Assembly (NCBI RefSeq): GCF_900102635.1
Contig: NZ_FMZQ01000020.1
Location: forward strand, 1 to 64,000
Source: Ectopseudomonas chengduensis
GTDB lineage: Bacteria; Pseudomonadota; Gammaproteobacteria; Pseudomonadales; Pseudomonadaceae
Direction: 5' to 3'
DNA length: 64,000 bases
In this document: piece by piece, positions 1-7,836 of the stretch
Layout of the letters: each line of letters opens with the position of its first letter
How positions within the stretch are numbered: position 1 is the stretch's first letter
Notes under the pieces: generated by a model
What the model saw: the letters and a program-made list of their open reading frames with translations, nothing else
The model's database searches: none
What the model was told of the DNA's origin: nothing
Position numbers and translations under genes: made by a program

Positions 1-263
1 CTAAAAGCCTCAGTGCCGTACGCTCAGGCCGTAGCTTTGCGCGCCAACGCAAACGCGCAGCCAGCCGAGGTTGTGAGGGCTACAAACCGACGCGCTGAAG
101 AAACACCACCGCCCAACCTCCGTGCAAAAAAGCTGGCCACAAGCGGTCGGCATAGGCTCGTCCGGAGAACGAGAAATCTCGCCTAGACAGCCGGAACAGA
201 CGATGATCACATCACCGCCAGCCCAGCTAGACCGCCTGATTGAGCGGCAGAGGCCTGGTCATC
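1..263. other. Left-edge stretch, possible remnant of an upstream integron cassette
   Basis: No gene can be assigned securely. A frame open from the window edge ends at 186 (about 61 codons), and an antisense frame at 10-210 encodes a Cys-rich 66-residue peptide; neither has a convincing ribosome binding site or a family I recognise. Because the next 750 bases are integron cassettes, this stretch is probably the body of the preceding cassette. That is inference from position only. Confidence 0.3.
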
Positions 264-372
264 GCCCGACGGCCATGGCGGCTGGCTGCTTCGGGGGGCT
301 TGCCTTGGGCAGGGCTGCAGCTTAGGTTGATGACATTGGGCTAAAGCCAGCCCCTTAGCTTAATCGTTATGC
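264..372 (+). other. Candidate attC recombination site closing the upstream cassette (left boundary uncertain)
   Basis: The right end is GTTATGC at 366-372, a usual form of the integron core site. It is preceded by a stretch like the right half of long attC sites (GCCAGCCCCTTAGC at 345-358). An inner stem is possible between GGCTGGC near 280 and GCCAGCC near 345. The left core GCCCGAC at 264-270 is degenerate (G where A is usual), so the left boundary is a guess. The right core is well supported because it pairs perfectly with the left core of the next attC. Confidence 0.5.
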
Positions 373-1010
373 ACCAATAGGATTCACTCATGGAACCTGA
401 CAGAATTTACTTTAAGGACAATCCTTGGCCAGAAGGGCATCCAATCAAGGCGTTCTCATGGTTGGCGAAGGTGGTGGGTGAAGATGTGTGGTTCGATCTG
501 CATCTTGAGTCAGTCGATTACTATGCGGAGCGCGACATAGAAGACGATGAGGATGTCGATTATCCATCTGACTGGGCCGCGCCGATTGTCTGGGGTAATT
601 ATCACTCATGCACGCTGTCTTCCAATTATTGGCACAATGGCGGATTTAGGGTGTGCGCAGTCGCCGAATACACACCTGAGCTTCTGGACGGTCTTGAGGT
701 AGTAGTCGATCCGAATCCCGAAGCCCTAAAGGACTGGGATGACCTCGCATTTCATATCTACTTGCTTGGCCATGATGCGGTCGGCAAGCACCGGATCAGG
801 TTTGAGCGGATCGGCAACTCTATGCAATTCAAAATTACGTGGTTGGGTGCGATTGCTCAGGCATATGTGGGCGACTATGAGTTCAAGCACGAGTTTACAG
901 CCTTGGTGGACGCAGCAGAGTTTCCAGAGCTATCCAGCAGAAATGCATAACAGGTTGCTGCACGCGGAAAAATTACTCGCTGCGCTCCCAATTTCACGGT
1001 GAGCAAAGCG
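367..1010 (+). mobile_element. Integron gene cassette 1 (one ORF plus its attC)
   Basis: The cassette runs between the cleavage points of two core sites, G/TTATGC at 366/367 and G/TTAGAT at 1010/1011. In the excised circular form its attC would begin GCATAAC (945-951) and end GTTATGC. These are exact reverse complements, as expected when a cassette's own outer cores are brought together. It carries one promoterless-looking ORF (390-950) whose stop codon lies inside the attC. No integrase gene or attI site lies in the window. Confidence 0.7.
390..950 (+). CDS. Hypothetical protein encoded by an integron cassette
   Basis: This 186-residue soluble, strongly acidic protein has no signal peptide or membrane segment. 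I do not recognise its family. Acidic and aromatic residues are frequent, and a run rich in Asp/Glu lies at about residues 48-58. The ATG at 390 lies 17 bases after the cassette's leading core site, and the TAA at 948-950 overlaps the start of the attC: the tight packing typical of cassette ORFs. Base composition is visibly lower in GC than the chromosome to the right, in keeping with acquisition. Immunity, antitoxin or stress roles are common for cassette genes but nothing here proves one. Confidence 0.75.
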   Translation: MEPDRIYFKDNPWPEGHPIKAFSWLAKVVGEDVWFDLHLESVDYYAERDIEDDEDVDYPSDWAAPIVWGNYHSCTLSSNYWHNGGFRVCAVAEYTPELLDGLEVVVDPNPEALKDWDDLAFHIYLLGHDAVGKHRIRFERIGNSMQFKITWLGAIAQAYVGDYEFKHEFTALVDAAEFPELSSRNA

Positions 1011-1016
1011 TTAGAT
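945..1016 (+). other. attC site of cassette 1
   Basis: The left core GCATAAC (945-951) and right core GTTAGAT (1010-1016, an exact GTTRRRY) bound a 72-bp imperfect palindrome. An inner arm TTGCTGCAC pairs with GTGAGCAA, leaving one unpaired base on one strand, the extrahelical-base arrangement used by integron integrases. The central part also folds back (AAAATT with AATTTC). Size, cores and the extrahelical base fit the known attC architecture. Confidence 0.8.
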
Positions 1017-1035
1017 CTAAAGGAGCAGCAATTAC

Positions 1036-1305
1036 ATGGCAGTCACACAAGACCAAGTGTTGGCGTTCGCTATCTACGAAATCCGGCAATTGCTCGCCTA
1101 TCATTTAGGTAGCGACGACACTCCTGATCCAGCGGTAAAAGCTGCAGCCCATCTGGCATATGCTCTCCATAACCAAGCTGACGCTATCCTGCAAGGGCGC
1201 ACATTCGATCCTCAGCAGGCTATAGAGTCTCTGAACGTAGTAGATCGAATGCTGGCAACCAATTTTCAAGCTAGGTTCTTACAATCAGTTAGCCATGATG
1301 TCTAA
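1036..1305 (+). CDS. Hypothetical protein of the second integron cassette
   Basis: This 89-residue, mostly helical soluble protein has no recognised domain. The ATG at 1036 is preceded by AAAGGAG at 1018-1024, a strong ribosome binding site inside the cassette leader. The coding region begins 20 bases after the core site GTTAGAT and its stop codon overlaps GTCTAAC at 1300-1306, the expected left core of the next attC. Helical propensity and repeated Ala/Leu suggest a small bundle, possibly an antitoxin or regulator, but that is speculation. Confidence 0.7.
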   Translation: MAVTQDQVLAFAIYEIRQLLAYHLGSDDTPDPAVKAAAHLAYALHNQADAILQGRTFDPQQAIESLNVVDRMLATNFQARFLQSVSHDV

Positions 1306-1599
1306 CTAAGCAATAACAGCAATAACAGGGGACAGACCACAATTTACGGATAAATCAATCAGCCCCTTATTATTCATGTGACTTACTACGCAGGTAGATA
1401 CCTGTACCACAGCAGAATCATCGTAACGCCAACCCAACCAGAGCAACTCCCAGCGCAAAAAGCCAAAGTTGCCCGCAATAAGAAATGCAGGTGCGCACAA
1501 AAATTAGTCTTACGTTCAAGCTGTACCTTTTTCGTCCTCAAACGATGTAAAACACCATCTCACTCAAGCGAAAAGCCCGCCCTGGCGCAGGATACGATC
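1300..1599 (+). other. Truncated attC and cassette-array boundary; no gene seen
   Basis: GTCTAAC (1300-1306) is nearly complementary to the cassette's leading core GTTAGAT and marks where the attC of cassette 2 should begin. What follows (repeated CAATAACAG, then GGGGACAGACC at about 1327) is not palindromic and no right core follows at a plausible distance, so the site seems broken. The GGGGACAGACCACAATTT-type phrase is one I associate with dispersed mobile-element-related repeats in Pseudomonas. From about 1340 to 1599 I see no convincing gene. Confidence 0.45.
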
Positions 1600-2010
1600 A
1601 TGAATGGACTCCCTCTCTCACTCGCCCTCCTTCTCATCTCCAGCACAACCTTTGCTGCCGAGGAAGATGATGATCCCTGCACGGTTCAAGGTGGTGGCGT
1701 TATGGCGGGTTATGCCTGCGCTGCTCAGCGATACAAGGTCGCCGATGACCAGCTCAATGCCGAATACAAGAAAGCCATCCAGCGAACGGAAGAGGAGCAG
1801 ACAGCATTGCGCGAAAACTGGCCGAATACGGAACTGGTCAGCCTGCTCCGTTCGGCACAGCGGGCCTGGCTGAAGTTCAGGGATGCCGAGTGTCAGTTCA
1901 CGGGGATTTCCTCGACACCCTCGCCCTGGCAGGGCGTTCAGGTGGAGGAGTGCAAGTTGCGCATGACCATCGAACGAACAGAGCACCTGAAAGGCGTTCA
2001 CTCAGGTTGA
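1600..2010 (+). CDS. Exported lysozyme-inhibitor LprI-like (DUF1311) protein
   Basis: This 136-residue protein has a clear signal peptide (about residues 1-18, ending TTFAA) and a mature Cys-containing domain of the LprI N-terminal/DUF1311 type: an early Cys, a second Cys after GYAC, the helix with LNAEYKKAI, then RSAQRAWLKFRDAEC. The four Cys would form disulphides in the periplasm. The ATG at 1600 is chosen because it opens the signal peptide; an in-frame extension to 1378 has no leader character. Family members inhibit lysozyme or sit near envelope stress genes. The role here is inferred from the domain only. Confidence 0.75.
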   Translation: MNGLPLSLALLLISSTTFAAEEDDDPCTVQGGGVMAGYACAAQRYKVADDQLNAEYKKAIQRTEEEQTALRENWPNTELVSLLRSAQRAWLKFRDAECQFTGISSTPSPWQGVQVEECKLRMTIERTEHLKGVHSG

Positions 2011-2065
2011 ACAAAAGGTTCGCGGCTGAAGCCCCTCCCACAGGGCTGCCGGTGAGAGACGCAGC

Positions 2066-3487
2066 CTAGGCAGGTAGCGTCAGGCTCACTTCCACCCCGC
2101 CTTCGACATTACCGATCTGCAACTCGCCGCCATGCAGCTCGGCCACCTCCTGCACGAAGTTCAGGCCCAGCCCGGTGCTCTTGCGCCCGCCGCCGGGGCG
2201 GGCCAGGGAGTAGAAGCGCTCGGTCAGGCGCGCCAGGGCGTAGTCGGGGATGGCTTCGCCCTGGTTGAACAGGCGCAGGACGATACGCTCGCCATCGCGC
2301 TCGGCGGCGATGCGGATACGCCCACCGGGCGGGGTGAAGTCCAGCGCATTGTCCAGCAGATTGGCCAGTGCCTGGCGCAGCAGGAAGCGCTCGCCGCGCA
2401 GGCTGAGGCCTGCTGGCACAACCTGTTCGATCTGCAGGTTGGCGGCGGTGACACGCGCCTGTTGCGCTTGCAGCAGTTCGTCCACCAGTGGCGCCAGCGG
2501 CACCGCCACGCGTTCTTCCAGCCCCTGGCGTTGCTCCACCTGAGCCAGGTGCAGCAGGCGTTCGATCAGGTTCTGCAGGCGCGCGCTTTCCTGCTGGATA
2601 TTGGCCACGAAACGCTGGCGCTGCTCGGCCGGCATGTCGCCGTCGAGCAGTTCGGCGGCGCCGCGGATGGCCGCCAGCGGGCTCTTCAGCTCGTGGGTCA
2701 GGGTGTGCACGTAGCGCTCGACGTAGGCCTTGCCTTCCAGCTCGGTGCGCATGCGCTCCACCGCCTTGGCCAGTTGCCCCAGTTCACCGCCGCGCACGTT
2801 CGGTGCCTCGGCACGTTGTCCCTCACTGACCGCCTGGGCGTAGCGAGTGAGCTTGCCCAGCGCGGCGCTGAGCCACCAGGACAGCCCCGCGCCAATCAAC
2901 AGGCCAAGGCCGATCAACCCGGCACCGAGCCAGCCAAGACGCGTTTGCGAGCGCTCGATATAGGGCTGCAGGGTGCGGTTGGGTTTGGCCACCGAGACCA
3001 CGCCGATGATCTGCTCGCCATCCCTGATCGGTGCGGCGACGTACATCACCGAAGAGTCGGGATCGTCCGGCTCTTCACGGGTCGAGCGGGCGCCGTATTG
3101 GCCGCGCAGGGTCAGCAGCACGTCGTTCCAGCGCGAATAATCCTGGCCGACCGCCAGGCCAGTGGAGTCGAGCAGGACGATGCCCTGGGCGTCGGTGACG
3201 TAGATGCGGTGGTTGACCTCGGCCTTGGTCAGCCCCCAGATGCTGGCCTGCGGCTGGCGCCGGCCATAGGCTTCCAGCGCTTCGTGCAGACGGCCCTGGC
3301 CGAGGGTACCGGCCTTGACCTCGTCGCGCAGGATCTCGGCCAGCAGGTTGGCGGTATCGACCAGCGTCTCCTCGGTGCTCTGGCGTACGCCGGGGCGAAT
3401 CTCGTCCATCACCGTGCTCAGCACGAACCAGCCGGCCAGGCCAACGAAGAGGAAGTAGACGAGGAAGATGCGCACGCCAAGTGGCAT
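2066..3487 (-). CDS. creC: Sensor histidine kinase CreC
   Basis: This 473-residue inner-membrane kinase is the partner of CreB. A first membrane segment lies at about residues 5-25 and a second at about 185-208, bounding a periplasmic sensor region. HAMP follows, then the HisKA box with the phospho-accepting His in LTHELKSPLAAIRGAA, then the ATPase N box (LANLLDNALDF) and G box (STGLGLNFVQEV). In Pseudomonas CreBC responds to cell-wall and beta-lactam stress and metabolic cues. The gene starts 4 bases after the creB stop, so the two are co-transcribed. The usual third gene creD is not adjacent: downstream lies the LprI-like gene on the other strand. Confidence 0.93.
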   Translation of the reverse strand: MPLGVRIFLVYFLFVGLAGWFVLSTVMDEIRPGVRQSTEETLVDTANLLAEILRDEVKAGTLGQGRLHEALEAYGRRQPQASIWGLTKAEVNHRIYVTDAQGIVLLDSTGLAVGQDYSRWNDVLLTLRGQYGARSTREEPDDPDSSVMYVAAPIRDGEQIIGVVSVAKPNRTLQPYIERSQTRLGWLGAGLIGLGLLIGAGLSWWLSAALGKLTRYAQAVSEGQRAEAPNVRGGELGQLAKAVERMRTELEGKAYVERYVHTLTHELKSPLAAIRGAAELLDGDMPAEQRQRFVANIQQESARLQNLIERLLHLAQVEQRQGLEERVAVPLAPLVDELLQAQQARVTAANLQIEQVVPAGLSLRGERFLLRQALANLLDNALDFTPPGGRIRIAAERDGERIVLRLFNQGEAIPDYALARLTERFYSLARPGGGRKSTGLGLNFVQEVAELHGGELQIGNVEGGVEVSLTLPA

Positions 3488-3490
3488 GAC

Positions 3491-4171
3491 TCAGGCCTCC
3501 GGTTCGAAACTGTAGCCCAGGCCGCGATGGGTCTGGATCGGCTCTTCGCTCGGGGCGATGGCGCGCAGTTTGGCGCGCACGCTCTTGATATGGCTGTCGA
3601 TGTTGCGCTCGTAGCCAGCCTCGCTGGCCACGCCTAGGGCATCGAGCAATTGCTCGCGCGAATAGACCCGGCGTGGCTGTCCGAGCAGCGTGCGCAGCAG
3701 GCGAAATTCGTGGCGGGTCAGGCTCAGGGCCTGGCCGTGGTAGTGGATGCGAAAGGCGGCATCATCGATCTGAAAGGTGCTCGGCACGCTGGCTGCTGGT
3801 GTTTCACGCGGCGCCACGCGTTTGAGGATGGCCTTGACCCTGGCAGCGACCTCACGCGGGCTGAAGGGTTTGACCACGTAGTCGTCGGCGCCGATTTCCA
3901 GGCCCACCACACGGTCGATCTCCTCGCTGCGTGCGGTGAGGAAGATCACCGGCACCTCGGAGAAACGGCGCAGGCGCTTGCACACTTCGAAGCCGCTGAT
4001 ATCGGGCAGGCCGACGTCGAGAATCGCCAGGTCGAAGGCGCCGTTTTCCAGCAGCGTCAGGGCCTCGCCACCGAGGCTCGACCAGTGCGTGACGAAGCCT
4101 TCGGCCTGCAGGGCATAGACCAGCGTATCGGCAATCGCGGCTTCGTCTTCGACTATGAGTATCTGCGGCAT
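3491..4171 (-). CDS. creB: Response regulator CreB (OmpR family)
   Basis: This 226-residue DNA-binding response regulator has a receiver domain at about residues 1-115 with the acidic pocket (VEDE), phospho-acceptor Asp in LAILDVGLPD and Lys in VKPFSPRE. The C-terminal winged helix runs from about 135 to 226 (LTRHEFRLLRTLL, then the recognition helix around YERNIDSHIKSVRAKLR). The start is the ATG at 4171 giving MPQILIVEDE. An 18-codon extension upstream would add residues before the first beta strand and is unlikely. It lies immediately upstream of creC and is transcribed with it. Confidence 0.93.
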   Translation of the reverse strand: MPQILIVEDEAAIADTLVYALQAEGFVTHWSSLGGEALTLLENGAFDLAILDVGLPDISGFEVCKRLRRFSEVPVIFLTARSEEIDRVVGLEIGADDYVVKPFSPREVAARVKAILKRVAPRETPAASVPSTFQIDDAAFRIHYHGQALSLTRHEFRLLRTLLGQPRRVYSREQLLDALGVASEAGYERNIDSHIKSVRAKLRAIAPSEEPIQTHRGLGYSFEPEA

Positions 4172-4274
4172 CGGGCGTCCTGCACCTAGTGGGCAACGGC
4201 GGCAGACTGCCGGGGGCCGGATCATGCGTCAAGCGGACGATAGCGTAGGACTGGGGCAGCCCGTCAGGGGTGGT

Positions 4275-4388
4275 TGGCGGGTTGCACCCGCCCTACGCGA
4301 CAAGCGCCTCCCACAAGGTTTTCGCTCACCTTTGGCCCGGATGCAATCCGCGAAATCGTGCCATTCGTTCCCCGGATTGCATCCGGGC
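4275..4388. repeat. REP-like inverted repeats between creB and the CBS gene
   Basis: Two repeat types occur here. GGCGGGTTGCACCCGCCCTA at 4276-4295 is one arm of the element also found between the amino acid binding-protein and permease genes (11339-11404). GCCCGGATGCAATCCG (4335-4350) and CGGATTGCATCCGGGC (4373-4388) form an inverted repeat that recurs at 13672-13731 and 38175-38232. Placement between 3' ends and in intergenic gaps is typical of REP-type elements. Confidence 0.75.
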
Positions 4389-4395
4389 TACGCGC

Positions 4396-4836
4396 TCAGG
4401 GAATCTCGCCGCGGATGTACTGCTCCAGCTGGCGGATCAGGTCGGCCTGTTCGGCAATGGTTTCCTTGACCAGGTCACCGATGGACAGCAGGCCAATCAG
4501 TTCGCCTTCGGCCAGCACCGGCAGGTGGCGCAGGCGGCGCTCGGTCATCAGCTCCATGCAGTACTGCACGCTGTCACGCGGACCGACGCTGATGACGTCG
4601 CTGGTCATGATTTCACTGATCTTGGTGTTGAGCAGCGAACGCTCGGCCAGCGCTACCTTGCGCACGTAGTCACGCTCGCTGACGATGCCTACCAGGCGCC
4701 CGCCGGAGAGCACCACCAGTGCCCCGACACCCTTTTCGGCCAGTACACGCAAACCGTCGAGCAGGGAATCCTCACGGTCGACGCTGTAAACGTAGGCATG
4801 GGCTTTATTGCGAAGAACTTCTGCGGCGGTTTTCAT
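4396..4836 (-). CDS. Tandem CBS-domain protein
   Basis: This 146-residue soluble protein is made of two CBS motifs (about residues 10-60 and 78-132: GALVVLSGGRLVGIVSERD and HLPVLAEGELIGLLSIGD). Tandem CBS pairs form a Bateman module that binds adenine nucleotides. Stand-alone versions of this size act as small energy sensors, but the partner is unknown. The ATG at 4836 follows a plausible GGAG-type site and begins MKTAAEVL. It has a gene-free gap on both sides and so is probably its own unit. The function beyond ligand binding cannot be told from sequence. Confidence 0.85.
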   Translation of the reverse strand: MKTAAEVLRNKAHAYVYSVDREDSLLDGLRVLAEKGVGALVVLSGGRLVGIVSERDYVRKVALAERSLLNTKISEIMTSDVISVGPRDSVQYCMELMTERRLRHLPVLAEGELIGLLSIGDLVKETIAEQADLIRQLEQYIRGEIP

Positions 4837-4894
4837 GCTGACGACTCCTTTTGTTGTTATCCGTTTTTAGCAGAGTTGGCCGCCGCGGTCAGCC

Positions 4895-6925
4895 TCACTC
4901 GAGGCTGAATCGTCCAGTATTCTGCGCCAGCCCTTCGCTGCCTCGGCGCAGTTGCTCGGCGGCGCTGCTCACGGCCTGGGCGCCGTCGAGCAGTTGTCCG
5001 GCGGCCTGATCGACCTGCTGGATATTGCCACTGACCTCATCGGCGGTGGCCGCCTGCTGCTCGGCGGCCGTGGCGATCTGCGCCAGACGGTCGCTGACGC
5101 GCTGCACCGAGTCGACGATGTTCTGCAGTTCATCACCCATGGCCAGCACGCTGCCGATGTCGCCGTCGGCCTGGCTGCAGGCTTCTTCCATCAGGGTGAC
5201 CGACTGGCCAACCACGCGCTGCAGATTGTCCACGGTCTGGGCGATTTCCTGGGTCGAGTCCTGGGTGCGTTTGGACAGCGAGCGCACTTCGTCGGCAACC
5301 ACGGCAAAGCCTCGACCGGCCTCGCCCGCGCGCGCCGCCTCGATGGCGGCATTGAGTGCCAGCAGGTTGGTCTGCTCGGCAATGCCCTTGATCACCTCGA
5401 CCACGCGGTTGATCTGCTGGGTCTGATCACGCAGTTGCTGCAACGCAGCGGCGCTGTCGCCGAGACGGCTGCTGAGGTGGCGCATGCTGGCGCTGGTGCG
5501 CTCACTGCGCTGGTTGCTGCTCAACGCCACCTCGCGGGTCTGCTGCGCTTCCACCGCTGCCTGCTCGCAGCTTTGCGCCACGCTCTGCGCGGTGGCGGCC
5601 ATCTGCGTCGCGGCAGTGGCGATCTGACTCATCTGCGCCTGCTGCTGCTCGACGGCATCCAGGGCGTCACGCGCCTGGCCACCGAGCAGTTGCACCGTGC
5701 TGTCCAGTTGCTGGCTTTCGCGGTTGACGCCCTGCAGCGAGTCGCGCATCTGCTCGACCGCAGTATTCAGCGCCTGGGCGATGGCGGCCAGGTCATCACG
5801 GCCGTTGACCTCCATGCGCACGCGCAGGTCGCCGTCACGCAGACCACGCGCAGCTTCGATGATGTTGCTGGTGCTGATGCGGATCGAGGCGTTCAGGCAT
5901 ATCAGCACGTACATTGCCAGCAGGGTCAGCACGCTGAAGGCACCGATCACCTCGATCATCGAGTGCAGTGCCTGCTGCCGGTAATGACCGAGGCTGGCGC
6001 TGAACTGTTGATAGAGCGCCTGCTGCAGGCCCTGCAGCTGGCTTTCCAGCGCCTCGACACGCTGTACGAACTGCTCGGGCGTGAGCGCCATCGGGCTGGC
6101 CTCGAACATGTCGCGATCGATCTGGGTGAGGAAGTCGTCGAATGCCTTGAGCGAGGCGTCAAAGGGCGCGCTCAGCTGGCGCATGGCCTGCGGCGCCTCG
6201 CGCGACAGGGTGATCTGCGCCTTGACCAGTTGCGCCCGCTGCTCGTCCAGGCTGCGGCGCAGGTCGCGGATCAGCACCCGGCTCTGCAGGGTGAAATGCT
6301 GCGAGACCACGGCGCCATGGCCCTGAGCGGCGAAGGTGCCAAGCTGCTCGAGCAGCCGCGGCATGACGTAGGTGATCTGCTCCATCATCAGGTAGGTGTC
6401 GAGGCGCGGATCGAGAATCAGGGTGCTGTCGGTCGCCACCTGCTCGCGCAGGGCGATCAGGTACAACAGCGCCTTCTGGTAGCGCTCCAGTGCATCGGGC
6501 AAGGGAACCTTGGTCAGCCCAGCAGCTCGCAGACCGTCGCGCTCACCCTGCAGGGCCTGGAAATGCTGGCGCGCCTGATCACTGATCAGCTCGCTCTGCA
6601 GCGGCTCGGCGGCCTGCTGCAAAGCCTCGTCGAGCCTGGCCTCGCGCTGCTGCAGCAGCCCTTGCGCGGCATTCTCGGTGCCTTTCCAACGCGCCAGCAG
6701 GGTGCGCTGGGCAATCAGCTCATGCTGCACCTGCGCCATGCGTTCCAGCGCTTGCGCACCTTCCACCTCGAAGTCCACGGACTGCAGACGTGACAAGTAA
6801 TCACTGCTGATGACCCACAACGCGTATCCGAGCGGAAGCGCGAACAACAGGAACACCAGCTGAAACTTGTGGGCAAAACTGAAACGCTGCAGCAGCCGTA
6901 CACCCGGCTTGAGTACTCCCGTCAT
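4895..6925 (-). CDS. Methyl-accepting chemotaxis protein
   Basis: This 676-residue inner-membrane chemoreceptor has a membrane segment at about residues 16-40 and a second at about 325-350 enclosing a roughly 285-residue helical, Gln/Leu-rich periplasmic sensor. HAMP follows (about 350-405), then the cytoplasmic coiled coil. The kinase-contact hairpin is clear: NLLALNAAIEAARAGEAGRG, followed by FAVVADEVRSLSKRT. It would bind CheW/CheA and be methylated by CheR. The ligand is unknown: the sensor region looks like the long four-helix type rather than PAS/Cache. There is no che gene nearby, so it is an orphan receptor. Confidence 0.92.
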   Translation of the reverse strand: MTGVLKPGVRLLQRFSFAHKFQLVFLLFALPLGYALWVISSDYLSRLQSVDFEVEGAQALERMAQVQHELIAQRTLLARWKGTENAAQGLLQQREARLDEALQQAAEPLQSELISDQARQHFQALQGERDGLRAAGLTKVPLPDALERYQKALLYLIALREQVATDSTLILDPRLDTYLMMEQITYVMPRLLEQLGTFAAQGHGAVVSQHFTLQSRVLIRDLRRSLDEQRAQLVKAQITLSREAPQAMRQLSAPFDASLKAFDDFLTQIDRDMFEASPMALTPEQFVQRVEALESQLQGLQQALYQQFSASLGHYRQQALHSMIEVIGAFSVLTLLAMYVLICLNASIRISTSNIIEAARGLRDGDLRVRMEVNGRDDLAAIAQALNTAVEQMRDSLQGVNRESQQLDSTVQLLGGQARDALDAVEQQQAQMSQIATAATQMAATAQSVAQSCEQAAVEAQQTREVALSSNQRSERTSASMRHLSSRLGDSAAALQQLRDQTQQINRVVEVIKGIAEQTNLLALNAAIEAARAGEAGRGFAVVADEVRSLSKRTQDSTQEIAQTVDNLQRVVGQSVTLMEEACSQADGDIGSVLAMGDELQNIVDSVQRVSDRLAQIATAAEQQAATADEVSGNIQQVDQAAGQLLDGAQAVSSAAEQLRRGSEGLAQNTGRFSLE

Positions 6926-7087
6926 AGCGACACCTCAACGACCTAAAGGGCCTACAGGCCTGGCAAAGAATTGCATGTAGCAAAAAGCAGGCCCGGCGCC
7001 CCTTGGGGCAAGGAAGTCGATACTGGGCACTCTCGACGAGTGTAATGGCCAATGAGTATCAGCCTTTTCCGAAATGCGACAATTAAC

Positions 7088-7597
7088 TCAGCATTGGGGA
7101 CGATCGCGGGTGTAGCGCTCGGCCGGGTCCACGGCTGCACCAAGATCGCGCATGGCGCTGGCACCGATCAGCAGCGGATAGCTGAAAGTGCTGCGATCCG
7201 TCAGGTTGACTTCGATGGTGCGTTCCTCTTCGCCCAGGCAGATCGGCATCTCGATCACCGGACGCTGCGAATAGGCGACTTCCTTGATCTCGGCGTCACT
7301 CTCTTCAGCGCGCTTCTTGATCTCGGCGATGCGCACGAGCGGGTGTTCGTAAACCGTATCCTCGGCACCATCGACGGCCAAGCGGAAGCGTACCCAGTCT
7401 TCACCGTCGCGCTTGAAGGGTTCGATGTCCTTGGCCGATAGCGAGGCGGTCATTGCGCCGGTGTCCATCTTGGCCTTGAGGGTCTGGCCCAGAGCAGGGA
7501 GCTTGATCAGTTCGTAGCGGCCGTAAAGGTCCGGTTGTTCATCGGCCATGGTCGGCAGACTGATGGCGGCGGCCAGCAGGAGCAGAGCGTATTTCAA
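7088..7597 (-). CDS. RimB-like retropepsin family protein (putative ATP-dependent zinc protease), exported
   Basis: This 169-residue protein starts at TTG (7597), preceded by GAGAGGA with good spacing, giving a signal peptide MKYALLLLAAAISLPTMA. The mature part is the PF05618-type domain, with the aspartic-protease-like motif KMDTGAMTASLSAKDI near residue 37 and a second conserved block around YPLLIGASAM near 145. Members are usually annotated as ATP-dependent zinc proteases, but the DTG motif resembles retropepsins. The family includes exported forms. The target substrate is unknown. No neighbour points to a partner. Confidence 0.82.
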   Translation of the reverse strand: MKYALLLLAAAISLPTMADEQPDLYGRYELIKLPALGQTLKAKMDTGAMTASLSAKDIEPFKRDGEDWVRFRLAVDGAEDTVYEHPLVRIAEIKKRAEESDAEIKEVAYSQRPVIEMPICLGEEERTIEVNLTDRSTFSYPLLIGASAMRDLGAAVDPAERYTRDRPQC

Positions 7598-7742
7598 GGT
7601 CAGGTCCTCTCGTTTGCGGTGACCGAACCTACGACTGCCATGCGCCTGCCGCGTTCCACCAGAAGCGTTACAACATGCTGCGTACAAGCGCTATTTTTTA
7701 ACCTGAGGTTTCCGCACGCCGTCAGGGAGACACTGAAAAAAT

Positions 7743-7814
7743 CGTCATGCCCGCGCAAGCGGGTATCCAAAATCTGCGAAGCATCTGGGCTCACGCCTTC
7801 GCGGGAGTGACGAC
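7743..7814. repeat. Imperfect inverted repeat near the HD-GYP 3' end
   Basis: CGTCATGCCCGCGCAAGCGG at 7743-7762 is mirrored imperfectly by TCACGCCTTCGCGGGAGTGACGA ending at 7814. The arms read like the dispersed element CGTCAT-CCCGCG-AAGCGGG seen across many proteobacterial genomes. It lies between the convergent-free 3' end of the HD-GYP gene and the protease gene upstream region. No terminal T run is seen. Confidence 0.5.
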
Positions 7815-7836
7815 AGATGGCTTTTGCAGAACAGCC

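Noticed and set aside
1378..1599. In-frame upstream extension of the LprI-like protein
   Set aside because: It places a low-complexity stretch before a clear signal peptide that must be N-terminal.
2132..3637. A 501-codon open frame on the plus strand opposite creC
   Set aside because: It is the mirror of a high-GC gene; its composition (Gln, Ala, His, Leu) is that of an antisense frame and creC has all kinase motifs.
4952..6793. A 613-codon open frame on the plus strand opposite the chemoreceptor
   Set aside because: Antisense shadow of a receptor with the complete signalling hairpin; no ribosome binding site or domain.
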